NCBI RefSeq assembly: GCF_030272615.1 | Contig: NW_026728905.1 | Coordinates: 95,001 to 115,000, forward strand | Source of the DNA: Cryptomeria japonica | Lineage: Eukaryota > Streptophyta > Pinopsida > Cupressales > Cupressaceae | Direction of reading: 5' to 3' | Length of the DNA stretch: 20,000 bases | Position numbers and translations under genes: made by a program | The notes under the pieces: generated by a model | The model's database searches: none | Told to the model about the DNA's origin: nothing | The model's input: only the letters and a program-made list of their open reading frames with translations | In this document: piece by piece, positions 1 through 9,244 of the stretch | Layout: every line of letters starts with the position of its first letter | Position numbering within the stretch: the stretch's first letter is position 1

Positions 1-3000
1 TTCCAAAGGCTAAACGTGAGAGGCTGCAGGGTCGACTCAGAGAGGTCTATGCATGTGAGAGGCTGAAAGCAAGGTCAACTCGGAGCGGTCTATGCATCGG
101 GCGCGCTTGGGGCGACTACCAGTGCCAACCCCTTATCCCGCGACGCGTCCGACAAAGAGAACGTTCCAAGGCGGCAGAGGAGGTTACCAGCCGAAGGATG
201 CAGTAGCAATAACAGGTATAGTTCCGCGGCGGCCGAGAAGACTCACCGCATAGGAATCGGGATGCGAGGCGAGGGATGCGGCGGGAAGGCCCCGACGGCT
301 AAACGGAAGAGGCTGCAGGGCCGCCTCGGAATGGTCCAAGCATCGGACGCGATTGGGACGACTACCAGTGCCAACCCCTTATCCCGCGATGCGTCCGATA
401 CACAGATAGTTCCAAGGCGGCCGAGGAGCCTCACCGCATATCAATCGGGGTGCGAGGCGAGGGATGGGGCGGGAAGGCCCCAACGGCTAGACGGAAGAGG
501 CTTCAGGGCCACCTCAGAATGCTCCAAGCATCGGACGCGCTTGGGGCGACTACCAGTGCCAACCCCTTATCCCGCGATGCGTCCGATACACAGATGGTTC
601 CAAGGCGGCCGAGGAGCCTCACCGCATAGCAATCGGGGGTGCGAGGTGAGGGATGGGGCGGGAAGGCCCCAACGGCTAGACGGAAGAGGCTTCAGGGCCG
701 CCTCGGAATGGTCCAAGCATCGGACGCGCTTGGGGCGACTACCAGTGACAACCCCTCATCCCGCGATGCGTCCGATACGAAGATGGTTCCAAGGCGGCCG
801 AGGAGCCTCACCGCATAGCAATCGGGGTGCGAGGTGGGGGATGCGGCGAGATGGCCCCAACGGCTAGACGGAAGAGGCCACAGGGCCGCGTCGGAATAGT
901 CCAAGCATCGGACGCGCTTGGGGCGACTACCAGTGACAACCCCTTATCCCGCGATGCGTCCGATACGAAGATAGTTCCAAGGCGGCCGAGGAGCCTCACC
1001 GCATAGCAATCCGGGTGCGAGGTGGGGGATGCGGCGAGATGGCCCCAACGGCTAGACGGAAGAGGCTGCAGGGCCGCCTCGGAATAGTCCAAGCATCGGA
1101 CGCGCTTGGGGCGACTACCAGTGACAACCCCTTATCCCGCGATGCTTCCGATACGAAGACAGTTCCAAGGCGGCCGAGGAGCCTCACCGCATAGCAATGG
1201 GGGTGCGAGGTGAGGGATGCGGCGAGATGGCCCCAACGGCTAGACGGAAGAGGCCACAGGGCCGCCTCGGAATAGTCCAAGCATCGGACGCGCTTGGGGC
1301 GACTACCAGTGACAACCCCTTATCCCGCGATGCATCCGATACGAAGATAGTTCCCAGGCGGCCGAGGAGCCTCACCGCATAGCAATCGGGGTGTGAGGCG
1401 AGGGATGCGGCGAGATGGCCCCAAAGGGTAGACGGAAGAGGCTGCGGGGCCGCCTCGGAATAGTCCAAGCATCGAACGCGCTTGGGGCGACTACCACTGC
1501 CAACCCCTTATCCCGCGATGCGTCCGATACACAGATAGTTCCGAGGCGGCCGAGGAGCTGGGGGATGCGGCGAGATGGCCCCAACGGCTAGACGGAAGAG
1601 GCTGCAGGGCCGCCTCGGAATAGTCCAAGCATCGGACGCGCTTGGGGCGACTACCAGTGACAACCCCTTATCCCGCGATGCGTCCGATACACAGATAGTT
1701 CCGAGGCGGCCAAGGAGCCTCACCGCATAGCAATCGTGGTGCGAGGTGGGGGATGCAGCGAGATGGCCCCAACGGCTAGACGGAAGAGGCTGCAGGGCCG
1801 CCTCGGAATGGTCCAAGCATCGGACGCGCTTGGGGCGACTACCACTGCCAACCCCTTATCCCGCGATGCGTCCGATACACAGATAGTTCCAAGGCGGCCG
1901 AGGAGCCTCACCGAATAGCAATCGGGGTGCGAGGCGAGGGATGCGGCGAGAAAGCCCCAACGGCTAGAGGGAAGAGGCTTCAGGTCCGCCTCGGAATGGT
2001 CCAAGCATCGGACGCGCTTGGGGCGACTACCAGTGACAACCCCTTATCCCGCGACGCGTCCGATACACAGATAGTTCCAAGGCGGCCGAGGAGCCTCACC
2101 GCATAGCAATCGGGGTGCGAGGCGAGGGATGCGGCGAGAAGGACCCAACGGCTAGACGGAAGAGGCTTCAGGGCCGCCTCGGAATGGTCCAAGCATCGGA
2201 CGCGCTTGGGGCGACTACCAGTGACAACCCCTTATCCCGCGACGCGTCCGATACACAGATAGTTCCAAGGCGGCCGAGGAGCCTCACCGCATAGCAATCG
2301 GGGTGCGAGGCGAGGGATGCGGCGAGAAGGACCCAACGGCTAGACGGAAGAGGCTTCAGGTCCGCCTCGGAATGGTCCAAGCATCGGACGCGCTTGGGGC
2401 GACTACCAGTGACAACCCCTTATCCCGCGACGCGTCCGATACATAGATAGTTCCAAGGCGGCCGAGGAGCCTCACCGCATAGCAATCGGGGTGCGAGGCG
2501 AGGGATGCGGCGAGAAGGACCCAACGGCTAGACGGAAGAGGCTTCAGGGCCGCCTCGGAATGGTCCAAGCATCGGACGCGCTTGGGGCGACTACCAGTGA
2601 CAACCCCTTATCCCGCGATGCGTCCGATACACAGATAGTTCCAAGGCGGCCGAGGAGCCTCACCGCATAGCAATCGGGGTGCGAGGCGAGGGATGCGGCG
2701 AGAAGGACCCAACGGCTAGACGGAAGAGGCTTCAGGGCCGCCTCGGAATGGTCCAAGCATCGGACGCGCTTGGGGCGACTACCAGTGACAACCCCTTATC
2801 CCGCGACGCGTCCGATACACAGATAGTTCCAAGGCGGCCGAGGAGCCTCACCGCATAGCAATCGGGGTGCGAGGCGAGGGATGCGGCAAGAAGGACCCAA
2901 CGGCTAGACGGAAGAGGCTTCAGGGCCGCCTCGGAATGGTCCAAGCATCGGACGCGCTTGGGGCGACTACCAGTGACAACCCCTTATCCCGCGACGCGTC

Positions 3001-4943
3001 CGATACACAGATAGTTCCAAGGCGGCCGAGGAGCCTCACCGCATAGCAATCGGGGTGCGAGGCGAGGGATGCGGCGAGAAGGACCCAACGGCTAGACGGA
3101 AGAGGCTTCAGGTCCGCCTCGGAATGGTCCAAGCATCGGACGCGCTTGGGGCGACTACCAGTGACAACCCCTTATCCCGCGACGCGTCCGATACACAGAT
3201 AGTTCCAAGGCGGCCGAGGAGCCTCACCGCATAGCAATCGGGGTGCGAGGCGAGGGATGCGGCGAGAAGGACCCAACGGCTAGACGGAAGAGGCTTCAGG
3301 GCCGCCTCGGAATGGTCCAAGCATCGGACGCGCTTGGGGCGACTACCAGTGACAACCCCTTATCCCGCGACGCGTCCGATACACAGATAGTTCCAAGGCG
3401 GCCGAGGAGCCTCACCGCATAGCAATCGGGGTGCGAGGCGAGGGATGCGGCGAGAAGGACCCAACGGCTAGACGGAAGAGGCTTCAGGGCCGCCTCGGAA
3501 TGGTCCAAGCATCGGACGCGCTTGGGGCGACTACCAGTGACAACCCCTTATCCCGCGATGCGTCCGATACACAGATAGTTCCAAGGCGGCCGAGGAGCCT
3601 CACCGCATAGCAATCGGGGTGCGAGGCGAGGGATGCGGCGAGAAGGACCCAACGGCTAGACGGAAGAGGCTTCAGGGCCGCCTCGGAATGGTCCAAGCAT
3701 CGGACGCGCTTGGGGCGACTACCAGTGACAACCCCTTATCCCGCGACGCGTCCGATACACAGATAGTTCCAAGGCGGCCGAGGAGCCTCACCGCATAGCA
3801 ATCGGGGTGCGAGGCGAGGGATGCGGCGAGAAGGACCCAACGGCTAGACGGAAGAGGCTTCAGGGCCGCCTCGGAATGGTCCAAGCATCGGACGCGCTTG
3901 GGGCGACTACCAGTGACAACCCCTTATCCCGCGACGCGTCCGATACACAGATAGTTCCAAGGCGGCCGAGGAGCCTCACCGCATAGCAATCGGGGTGCGA
4001 GGCGAGGGATGCGGCGAGAAGGACCCAACGGCTAGACGGAAGAGGCTTCAGGGCCGCCTCGGAATGGTCCAAGCATCGGACGCGCTTGGGGCGACTACCA
4101 GTGACAACCCCTTATCCCGCGACGCGTCCGATACACAGATAGTTCCAAGGCGGCCGAGGAGCCTCACCGCATAGCAATCGGGGTGCGAGGCGAGGGATGC
4201 GGCGAGAAGGACCCAACGGCTAGACGGAAGAGGCTTCAGGGCCGCCTGGGAATGGTCCATGCATCGCACGCGCTTGGGGCGACTACCAGTGACAACCCCT
4301 TATCCCGCGACGCGTCCGATACACAGATAGTTCCAAGGCGGCCGAGGAGCCTCACCGCATAGCAATCGGGGTGCGAGGCGAGGGATGCGGCGAGAAGGAC
4401 CCAACGGCTAGACGGAAGAGGCTTCAGGGCCGCCTCGGAATGGTCCAAGCATCGGACGCGCTTGGGGCGACTACCAGTGACAACCCCTTATCCCGCGACG
4501 CGTCCGATACACAGATAGTTCCAAGGCGGCCGAGGAGCCTCACCGCATAGCAATCGGGGTGCGAGTCGAGGGATGCGGCGAGAAGGACCCAACGGCTAGA
4601 CGGAAGAGGCTTCAGGGCCGCCTCGGAATGGTCCAAGCATCGGACGCGCTTGGGGCGACTACCAGTGACAACCCCTTATCCCGCGATGCGTCTGATACAC
4701 AGATAGTTCCAAGGCGGCCGAGGAGCCTCACCGCATAGCAATCGGGGTGCGAGGCAAGGGATGCGGCGAGAAGGACCCAACGGCTAGACGGAAGAGGCTT
4801 CAGGGCCGCCTCGGAATGGTCCAAGCATCGGACGCGCTTGGGGCGACTACCGTTGCCAACCCCTTATCCCGCGATGCGTCTGATACACAGATAGTTCCGA
4901 GGCGGCCGAGGAGCCTCACCGCATAGCAATCGGGTTGCGAGGC
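1..4943. repeat. 188-bp tandem satellite array, 26 copies
   Basis: An anchor (GCGCTTGGGGCGACTACC or a close variant) recurs 26 times from 103 to 4833. Spacing is exactly 188 bp from 349 on, except one 160-bp step. The first step is 246 bp because that copy holds a partial internal duplication, and bases 1-100 contain a roughly 45-bp duplicated fragment, so the left edge is degenerate. Copies left of about 1900 differ at many sites; copies from 2000 to 4800 are almost identical. Module order within a unit is CCCAACGGCTAGACGG, CCGCCTCGGAATGGTCC, GCGACTACCAGTG, TTATCCCGCGAYGCGTCC, then CTCACCGCATAGCAATCGGG. Each unit has a minus-strand open frame of about 70 codons, but 188 is not a multiple of three and the frame does not continue, so I do not call it coding. 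The array is probably an rDNA-spacer subrepeat; a general satellite is the alternative. Confidence 0.95.
1477..1637. repeat. Shortened 160-bp unit within the 188-bp array
   Basis: The step between the anchors at 1477 and 1637 is 160 instead of 188 bp. About 28 bases containing the CTCACCGCATAGCAATCGGG module are missing, and GAGGAGCTGGGGGATGCGG spans the joint near 1553-1570. The units on both sides are full length, so this is a simple internal deletion in one copy. It was not spread to neighbours, which fits its position in the less homogenised left part. Confidence 0.9.
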
Positions 4944-5019
4944 AGATTATTGGGAAGGGAACCCCCTGGGATGCGGCTCAAGCAGTGCCCAAAGGGACTG
5001 GAATGCGGAATCACATCGA
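4944..5019. other. Junction between the 188-bp array and the A-type units
   Basis: The satellite stops after CAATCGGGTTGCGAGGC. The next 76 bases, beginning AGATTATTGGGAAGGG, match neither the satellite nor the unit that follows in any way I can see. No gene or regulatory motif is visible. Confidence 0.6.
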
Positions 5020-5181
5020 GAGACCCAAATGCTATACGAGGGCTCAAATCGAATTATCGATTTGGCCACGACATGGACGCATCGGAACGACTACCTTTGC
5101 CGAACCACTCGCAATTGCATCCATACCGAAACCAATAGACATTTCCGTTAGAGCCCTCGCATAGCATTCGGGAATCTCGCA

Positions 5182-5271
5182 TGCCCCTCTAAATCGACCA
5201 ATGCTGGCGCTCAACGAAAATCCGAGCGCTACCACCGTTCGAGCGCCAGCATTGGTCGAGTTAGAGGGGCA
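5182..5271. repeat. Long inverted repeat, 31-bp arms (unit A1)
   Basis: Arms lie at 5182-5212 and 5241-5271 around a 28-base loop. They match with one mismatch (5193 against 5260); the inner stem is GGCGCTC/GAGCGCC. The right arm ends 32 bases left of the TATATAAG core. If the core initiates leftward, the hairpin would fall at about +33 to +122 of the transcript. It could act as RNA structure or as a DNA cruciform. Confidence 0.95.
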
Positions 5272-5295
5272 CGGGGGAGAATGCTCCAGTCAACA

Positions 5296-5327
5296 CCTCC
5301 CCTATATAAGTTATTTGTCCGATTCTC
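5296..5327 (-). promoter_or_regulatory. Pol I-like spacer promoter core 1 (unit A1)
   Basis: On the minus strand this reads CTTATATAGGGGAGG, preceded by GAATCGGACAAATAA. Plant Pol I start sites share TATATA(A/G)GGGG, with initiation at the A before the G run, here base 5303. On the plus strand the same bases give TATATAAG, a good Pol II TATA box, so direction is inferred. It is the leftmost complete core in the window. Confidence 0.55.
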
Positions 5328-5668
5328 GCACAACCGTAGTCTGCCTCGTCGAATCAAACAACGGTCCCAGATTCCGACTTCCGTTCCGTAGAGACCCAAA
5401 AGCTAGATGGAGGCTCGCAAGAAAGAGAGTCGGCGCATAGCAATCGGGTTTCTCGAACGTTTAGGGACCGAGCTCACTTGCGGATAGGGCAAAATCCGCC
5501 AAGCAACCCAAAAGCTAGACGGGGGCTCGAATCGAATCGCCTAGGCGGCCACAACAACGACGTGTTGGATCGACTACCAGTGCCAAACCATTCAGCAAGA
5601 CTAGTCTGTGTCGAGGCCGGATAGAGATTCTCAGAGAGCGCCCGTATAGCATTTAGGAGACCTGCCGC

Positions 5669-5761
5669 GTCCCTCACACTCGACAAATGGTGGTGCACGT
5701 TTATAAATCCGAGCGATCCCAACCCTTTCAAGCACCAACATCGGTCGAGATAGAGGGGCAC
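5669..5761. repeat. Imperfect inverted repeat (unit A2)
   Basis: Same position relative to the core as in A1 (right arm ends 32 bases before it). Arms at about 5669-5696 and 5732-5761; inner stem TGGTGC/GCACCA, middle stem TCGAC/GTCGA. Pairing is weaker than in A1, with several mismatches. Confidence 0.75.
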
Positions 5762-5785
5762 GGAGGGGGCTGCGTGAGACAACAC

Positions 5786-5817
5786 AGTCCCCTATATAAG
5801 TTATTTGTCCGATTCTC
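5786..5817 (-). promoter_or_regulatory. Pol I-like spacer promoter core 2 (unit A2)
   Basis: Core 490 bp from core 1. It differs in the G-run flank: the minus strand has TATATAGGGGACTG rather than GGGGAGG. The upstream half, GAATCGGACAAATAAC, is intact. Predicted start is base 5793. Confidence 0.5.
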
Positions 5818-6107
5818 ACACATCCGAAGAATGGTCATCAAATCGGACAACAGCCCAAACTTCCGACTTCCGTCCCAGAAAGCCCAAGAGCTATCTAAAA
5901 CGTTCATGGCCGGAACTCGATCGCGGCTATACCAGTCCGCCAAGCAACCCAAAAGCTAGACTGGAGCTCTAGTCGAATCACCTCTGTGGCCATTGCAAGG
6001 ACGTGTTGGAGCGACTACCATTGCCGAACCATTCCGCAGGTCGAGTCCATACCAAGGCCGCATAGAGATTCACGATGAGCTCCTGCATAGCAATCAGGAG
6101 ACTTGCC

Positions 6108-6201
6108 GTGTCCATCACAATCGATAAATCCTGGTGCAAGATTTTTGCATCCGAGCGCTCCAACCAGTCGAGCACCAGCATCAATCGACATAAACGGGCA
6201 C
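6108..6201. repeat. Imperfect inverted repeat (unit A3)
   Basis: Arms at about 6108-6137 and 6172-6201, ending 33 bases from the core. The inner stem is CTGGTGC/GCACCAG and the middle stem TCGAT/ATCGA. Relative to A1 (GGCGC/GCGCC and TCGAC/GTCGA), two pairs have changed on both arms, so pairing is kept. The loop keeps ATCCGAGCG in all three units. Confidence 0.75.
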
Positions 6202-6226
6202 GGGGGGAGGATGCTCGAGAACACTA

Positions 6227-6258
6227 CCTCCCCTATATAAGTTATTTGTCCGATTCTC
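6227..6258 (-). promoter_or_regulatory. Pol I-like spacer promoter core 3 (unit A3)
   Basis: Core 441 bp from core 2, with the full TATATAGGGGAGG on the minus strand and the hairpin 33 bases downstream in that direction. Predicted start is base 6234. Confidence 0.55.
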
Positions 6259-6375
6259 AAGCAGCCGAAGTCTGGTCATCGAATCGGGTCAAAGACCACA
6301 ACTTCCGACTTTACCCACAATGCAAGTCATCGAATCGAACATCGGCCCCCGAGTCGGACTCCATGCGTATGTCAG

Positions 6376-6710
6376 GTCATCGGACCCAAATTCCGCCTTC
6401 CTGCGCATGGCGGGCCATCAATATCAACTCGGTCATCGGACCCAAACTCCGCCTTTCTGCGCATGGCACGCCTTCAAATCGGTCATCGGACCCAAATTCC
6501 GCCTTCCTGTGCATGGCGGGCCATCAACATCAACTCGGTCATCGGACCCAAATTCCGCCTTTCTGCGCATGGCACGCCATCAACTCGGTCATCGGACCCA
6601 AATTCCGCCTTCCTGCGCATGGCAGGTCATCGGACACAAATTCAGACCTCGCCAATATGCCTACGTATCGAATCGGTCATCGGACCCAACTTCCGACTTC
6701 ATCCATACTG
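6376..6710. repeat. Short array of ATCGGACCCAAATT units, 50/56-bp spacing
   Basis: GTCATCGGACCC or a one-base variant starts at 6376, 6432, 6482, 6538, 6588, 6626 and 6676. The steps are 56, 50, 56, 50, 38 and 50 bp. Between them are TTCCGCCTTYCTGCGCATGG and GCCATCAACATCAACTCGG. The same elements occur once or twice in each 311-bp unit to the right (CACATGGCAGGTCATCGG), so this is an internal expansion of part of the B-type unit. No promoter core lies inside it. Confidence 0.9.
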
Positions 6711-6771
6711 TAGGGTCTTTGAGGTTGGCGCGGTGCGCTCAACCCGGGGAGTCGACCCATCGAAGCATACA

Positions 6772-6803
6772 CCTCCCCTATATAAGCTATTTGTCCGATT
6801 CCC
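6772..6803 (-). promoter_or_regulatory. Pol I-like spacer promoter core 4 (B unit)
   Basis: First B-type core. The minus strand reads GCTTATATAGGGGAGGTG. The B form has AGCTATTTGTCCGATTCCC on the plus strand where A units have AGTTATTTGTCCGATTCTC. Predicted leftward start is base 6779. Confidence 0.55.
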
Positions 6804-7082
6804 ACACCTGTGTAGTTTGCACCTCTGACCAGGACATCGACCCCAACTTCCGAACTCGACTGCAACGACGGCACCAGCGCCTTGGTGCGCACCTTGCGAC
6901 GCACAGTCCCAACATTCGCCTTCCTGCACATGGCAGGTCATCGGACCCAAATTCCGACCTCGCGAGTATGCCTACATATCGAATCGGTCATCGGACACAA
7001 CTTCCGACTTCATCCATACCGTAGGGTCTTTGAGGTTGGCGCGGTGCGCTCAACCCGGGGAGTCGACCCAACGAAGCATACA

Positions 7083-7114
7083 CCTCCCCTATATAAGCTA
7101 TTTGTCCGATTCCC
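7083..7114 (-). promoter_or_regulatory. Pol I-like spacer promoter core 5 (B unit)
   Basis: Identical to core 4 over 32 bases and 311 bp from it. Predicted leftward start is base 7090. Confidence 0.55.
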
Positions 7115-7393
7115 ACACCTGTGTAGTTTGCACCTCCGATCAGGACATCGACCCCAACTTCCGAACTCGCCTGCAACGACCGAACCAGCGCCTTGGTGCG
7201 CACCTTGCAACGCACAGTGCCAACATTCGCCTTCCTGCACATGGCAGGTCATCGGACCCAAATTCCGACCTCGCGAGTATGCCTACATATCGAATCGGTC
7301 ATCGGACCCAACTTCCGACTTCATCCATACCGTAGGGTCTTTGAGGTTGGCGCGGTGCGCTCAACCCGGGGAGTCGACCCAACGAAGCATACA

Positions 7394-7425
7394 CCTCCCC
7401 TATATAAGCTATTTGTCCGATTCCC
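7394..7425 (-). promoter_or_regulatory. Pol I-like spacer promoter core 6 (B unit)
   Basis: Same 32-base core, 311 bp from core 5. Predicted leftward start is base 7401. Confidence 0.55.
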
Positions 7426-7704
7426 ACACCTGTGTAGCTTGCACCTCCGATCAGGACATCGACCCCAACTTCCGAACTCGACTAAAAAGACCGCACCAGC
7501 ACCTTGGTGTGCACCTTGCAACGCACAGTGCCAACATTCGCCTTCCTGCACATGGCAGGTCATCGGACCCAAATTCCGACCTCATGAGCATACCTACTAA
7601 TCGAATCGGTCATCGGACCCAACTTCCGACTTCATCCATACCGTAGGGTCTTTGAGGTTGGCGCGGTGCGCTCAACCTGGGGAGTCGACCCATCGAAGCA
7701 TACA

Positions 7705-7736
7705 CCTCCCCTATATAAGCTATTTGTCCGATTCCG
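7705..7736 (-). promoter_or_regulatory. Pol I-like spacer promoter core 7 (B unit)
   Basis: Last core with 311-bp spacing. The flank reads GATTCCGAC instead of GATTCCCAC. The next core is 817 bp away because the palindromic array lies between. Predicted start is base 7712. Confidence 0.55.
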
Positions 7737-7824
7737 ACACCTGTGTAGTTTGCACCTCCGCTCAGGACATCGACCCCAACTTCCGAACTCGTCTGCAACG
7801 ACCGAACCAGCGCCTTGGTGCGCA

Positions 7825-7844
7825 CCAAAAGTGCGCACTTTTGG
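7825..7844. repeat. Perfect 20-bp palindrome at the array edge
   Basis: CCAAAAGTGC followed by its exact reverse complement GCACTTTTGG. It is the first unit of the array and its only perfect palindrome; later units have one mismatch (AAAGG against CTTTT). Confidence 0.95.
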
Positions 7845-8396
7845 AGGGCACTTTTGTGCGCTCCAAAGGTGCGCACTTTTGGAGGGCACTTTTGTGCGCT
7901 CCAAAGGTGCGCACTTTTGGAGGGCACTTTTTGGAGGGCACTTTTGTGCGCTCCAAAGGTGCGCACTTTTGGAGGGCACTTTTTGGAGGGCACTTTTCTG
8001 CGCTCCAAAGGTGCGCACTTTTGGAGGGCACTTTTTGGAGGGCACTTTTCTGCGCTCCAAAGGTGCGCACTTTTGGAGGGCACTTTTTGGAGGGCACTTT
8101 TCTGCGCTCCAAAGGTGCGCACTTTTGGAGGGCACTTTTGTGCACTCCAAAGGTGCACACTTTTGGAGGGCACTTTTTGGAGGGCACTTTTCTGCACTCC
8201 AAAGGTGCGCACTTTTGGAGGGCACTTTTTGGAGGGCACTTTTGTGCGCTCCAAAGGTGCGCACTTTTGGAGGGCACTTTTTGGAGGGCACTTTTGTGCG
8301 CTCCAAAGGTGCGCACTTTTGGAGGGCACTTTTGTGCACTCCAAAGGTGCGCACTTTTGGAGGGCACTTTTCCTGCGCTCCAAAGGTGCACACCTA
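7825..8396. repeat. Palindromic 38/52-bp tandem array
   Basis: CCAAAGGTGCGCAC followed by TTTTGGAGGGCACTTTT repeats about twelve times. Two unit lengths alternate irregularly, 38 bp and 52 bp; the longer has one extra GGAGGGCACTTTTT step. Every unit contains a near-perfect inverted repeat, CCAAAGGTGCGCACTTTTGG. Long open frames cross this block on both strands only because the units lack stop codons. It is inserted in the B unit just after the GCCTTGGTGCGCACC element. Confidence 0.95.
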
Positions 8397-8521
8397 GGTG
8401 AGCACCTTCGACCACACCTTGTAGCACACCAAACTCTGACTTTCGACTTCATCCGCAATGCAGGGTCTTTGAGGTTGGCGCAATGCGCACAACCAGGGGA
8501 GTCGACCCATCAAACCCAACA

Positions 8522-8553
8522 CCTCCCCTATATAAGCTATTTGTCTGATTCTC
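8522..8553 (-). promoter_or_regulatory. Pol I-like spacer promoter core 8
   Basis: First core of the 157-bp group. It carries the TGTCTGATTCTC variant and keeps TATATAGGGGAGG on the minus strand. Predicted start is base 8529. Confidence 0.55.
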
Positions 8554-8678
8554 ATACATGCGTAGCCTGCAGGAGCAATTAGGACATCGACCCCAACTTT
8601 CGGCTTCTAAACGAAAACAAGGTCTTTGAGGTTGGTGTAATGCGAACAACTAGGGGAGTCAACCCATCAAACCCAACA

Positions 8679-8710
8679 CCTCCCCTATATAAGCTATTTG
8701 TCTGATTCTC
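8679..8710 (-). promoter_or_regulatory. Pol I-like spacer promoter core 9
   Basis: Same core as number 8, 157 bp away. The flanking GTCGACCC is here GTCAACCC. Predicted start is base 8686. Confidence 0.55.
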
Positions 8711-8835
8711 ATACATGTGTAGTCTACAGGAGCAATTAGGACATCGACCCCAACTTTTGACTTCTTAACGAAAACAAGGTCTTTGAGGTTGACGTAATGC
8801 GCACAACCAGGGGAGTCGACCCATCAAACCCAACA

Positions 8836-8867
8836 CCTCCCCTATATAAGCTATTTGTCCGATTCTC
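8836..8867 (-). promoter_or_regulatory. Pol I-like spacer promoter core 10
   Basis: Carries the TGTCCGATTCTC form, otherwise as core 9. Predicted start is base 8843. Confidence 0.55.
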
Positions 8868-8992
8868 ATACATGTGTAGCCTACAGGAGCCATTAGGACA
8901 TTGACCCCAACTTTTGACTTCTTAACGAAAACAAGGTCTTTGAGGTTGGCGTAATGCGCACAACCAAGGGAGTTGACCCATCAAACCCAACA

Positions 8993-9024
8993 CCTCCCCT
9001 ATATAAGCTATTTGTCTGATTCTC
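8993..9024 (-). promoter_or_regulatory. Pol I-like spacer promoter core 11
   Basis: 157 bp from core 10, in a unit with CCAAGGGAGTTGACCC. Predicted start is base 9000. Confidence 0.55.
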
Positions 9025-9212
9025 ATACATGTGTAGCCTGCAACAACGATTAGGACATCCACCCCAACTTCTGAATTCGTCTGCGTTGACCGCACCAAAG
9101 GTGCACGCCTTGGTGCTCACCAAAATCCGACTTCCGACTTCTTCTGCTATGCGGGGTCTTTGAGGTTGGCGCAGTGCGCACAACCAGGGGAGTCAACCCA
9201 CCGAATGCAACA

Positions 9213-9244
9213 CCTCCCCTATATAAGCTATTTGTCTGATTCTC
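9213..9244 (-). promoter_or_regulatory. Pol I-like spacer promoter core 12
   Basis: 220 bp from core 11 because the preceding unit carries a GGTGC/GCACC insert. Core unchanged. Predicted start is base 9220. Confidence 0.55.

Larger units (their letters stand above)
5020..5495. repeat. A-type promoter unit 1
   Basis: This unit runs from AGACCCAAATGCTATACGAG to the next GCCAAGCAACCC boundary. In order it holds a CCCAAA-GCTA module, a CGACTACCTTTGCCGAACC module, a CTCGCATAGCATTCGGG module, a long inverted repeat (5182-5271), the TATATAAG core (5296-5327), and a tail GGTCCCAGATTCCGACTTCCG. A short promoter-less remnant follows (5391-5495): CCCAAAAGCTAGATGG and GCGCATAGCAATCGGG again, but no core. 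The first three modules occur in the same order in the 188-bp satellite. Confidence 0.8.
5496..5936. repeat. A-type promoter unit 2, 441 bp
   Basis: Bounded by CCGCCAAGCAACCCAAAAGC at both ends (next copy at 5937). The distance to the next promoter core (5793 to 6234) is also 441 bp, which confirms the period. It contains GATCGACTACCAGTGCC, CCCGTATAGCATTTAGGAG, the inverted repeat at 5669-5761 and the core at 5786-5817. It is clearly diverged from units 1 and 3, so this small array is old compared with the 188-bp array. Confidence 0.85.
5937..6319. repeat. A-type promoter unit 3
   Basis: Starts at the same CCGCCAAGCAACCC boundary and carries GAGCGACTACCATTGCCG, CTGCATAGCAATCAGGAG, the inverted repeat (6108-6201) and the core (6227-6258). 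After the core the tail (GGTCATCGAATCGGG, TTCCGACTT) grades into the short ATCGGACCCAAATT array, so the right edge is approximate. Confidence 0.8.
6711..7820. repeat. 311-bp B-type promoter units, 3.6 copies
   Basis: TAGGGTCTTTGAGGTTGGCG starts at 6711, 7022, 7333 and 7644, each 311 bp apart, and the promoter cores have the same spacing. Each unit holds TCTTTGAGGTTGGCG, GGGGAGTCGACCCA, the core, TGTGTAGYTTGCACCTC, GACCCCAACTTCCGAACTCG, GCCTTGGTGCGCACC and the ATCGGACCC pair. Copies differ at only a few bases. The fourth copy runs after its GCCTTGGTGCGCACC element into the palindromic array at 7825. Confidence 0.95.

Noticed and set aside
692-4824. A repeated minus-strand open frame of about 70 codons in each 188-bp unit.
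   Set aside because: 188 is not divisible by three, frames do not join, no start context or family resemblance is visible, and conservation equals that of the whole unit.
1-4943. Centromeric satellite, given the near-180-bp unit length.
   Set aside because: Modules are shared with the adjacent promoter units, so a spacer subrepeat is the simpler explanation; chromosomal location cannot be judged here.
7825-8396. CRISPR-like appearance of short repeats.
   Set aside because: There are no unique spacers; the intervening bases are also repeats, and the window is nuclear plant DNA with a eukaryotic 5S.
7610-8582. Open frames of 220-280 codons with regular peptide repeats across the palindromic array.
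   Set aside because: Open in several frames on both strands at once; the peptide repeats simply reflect the 38/52-bp DNA units.
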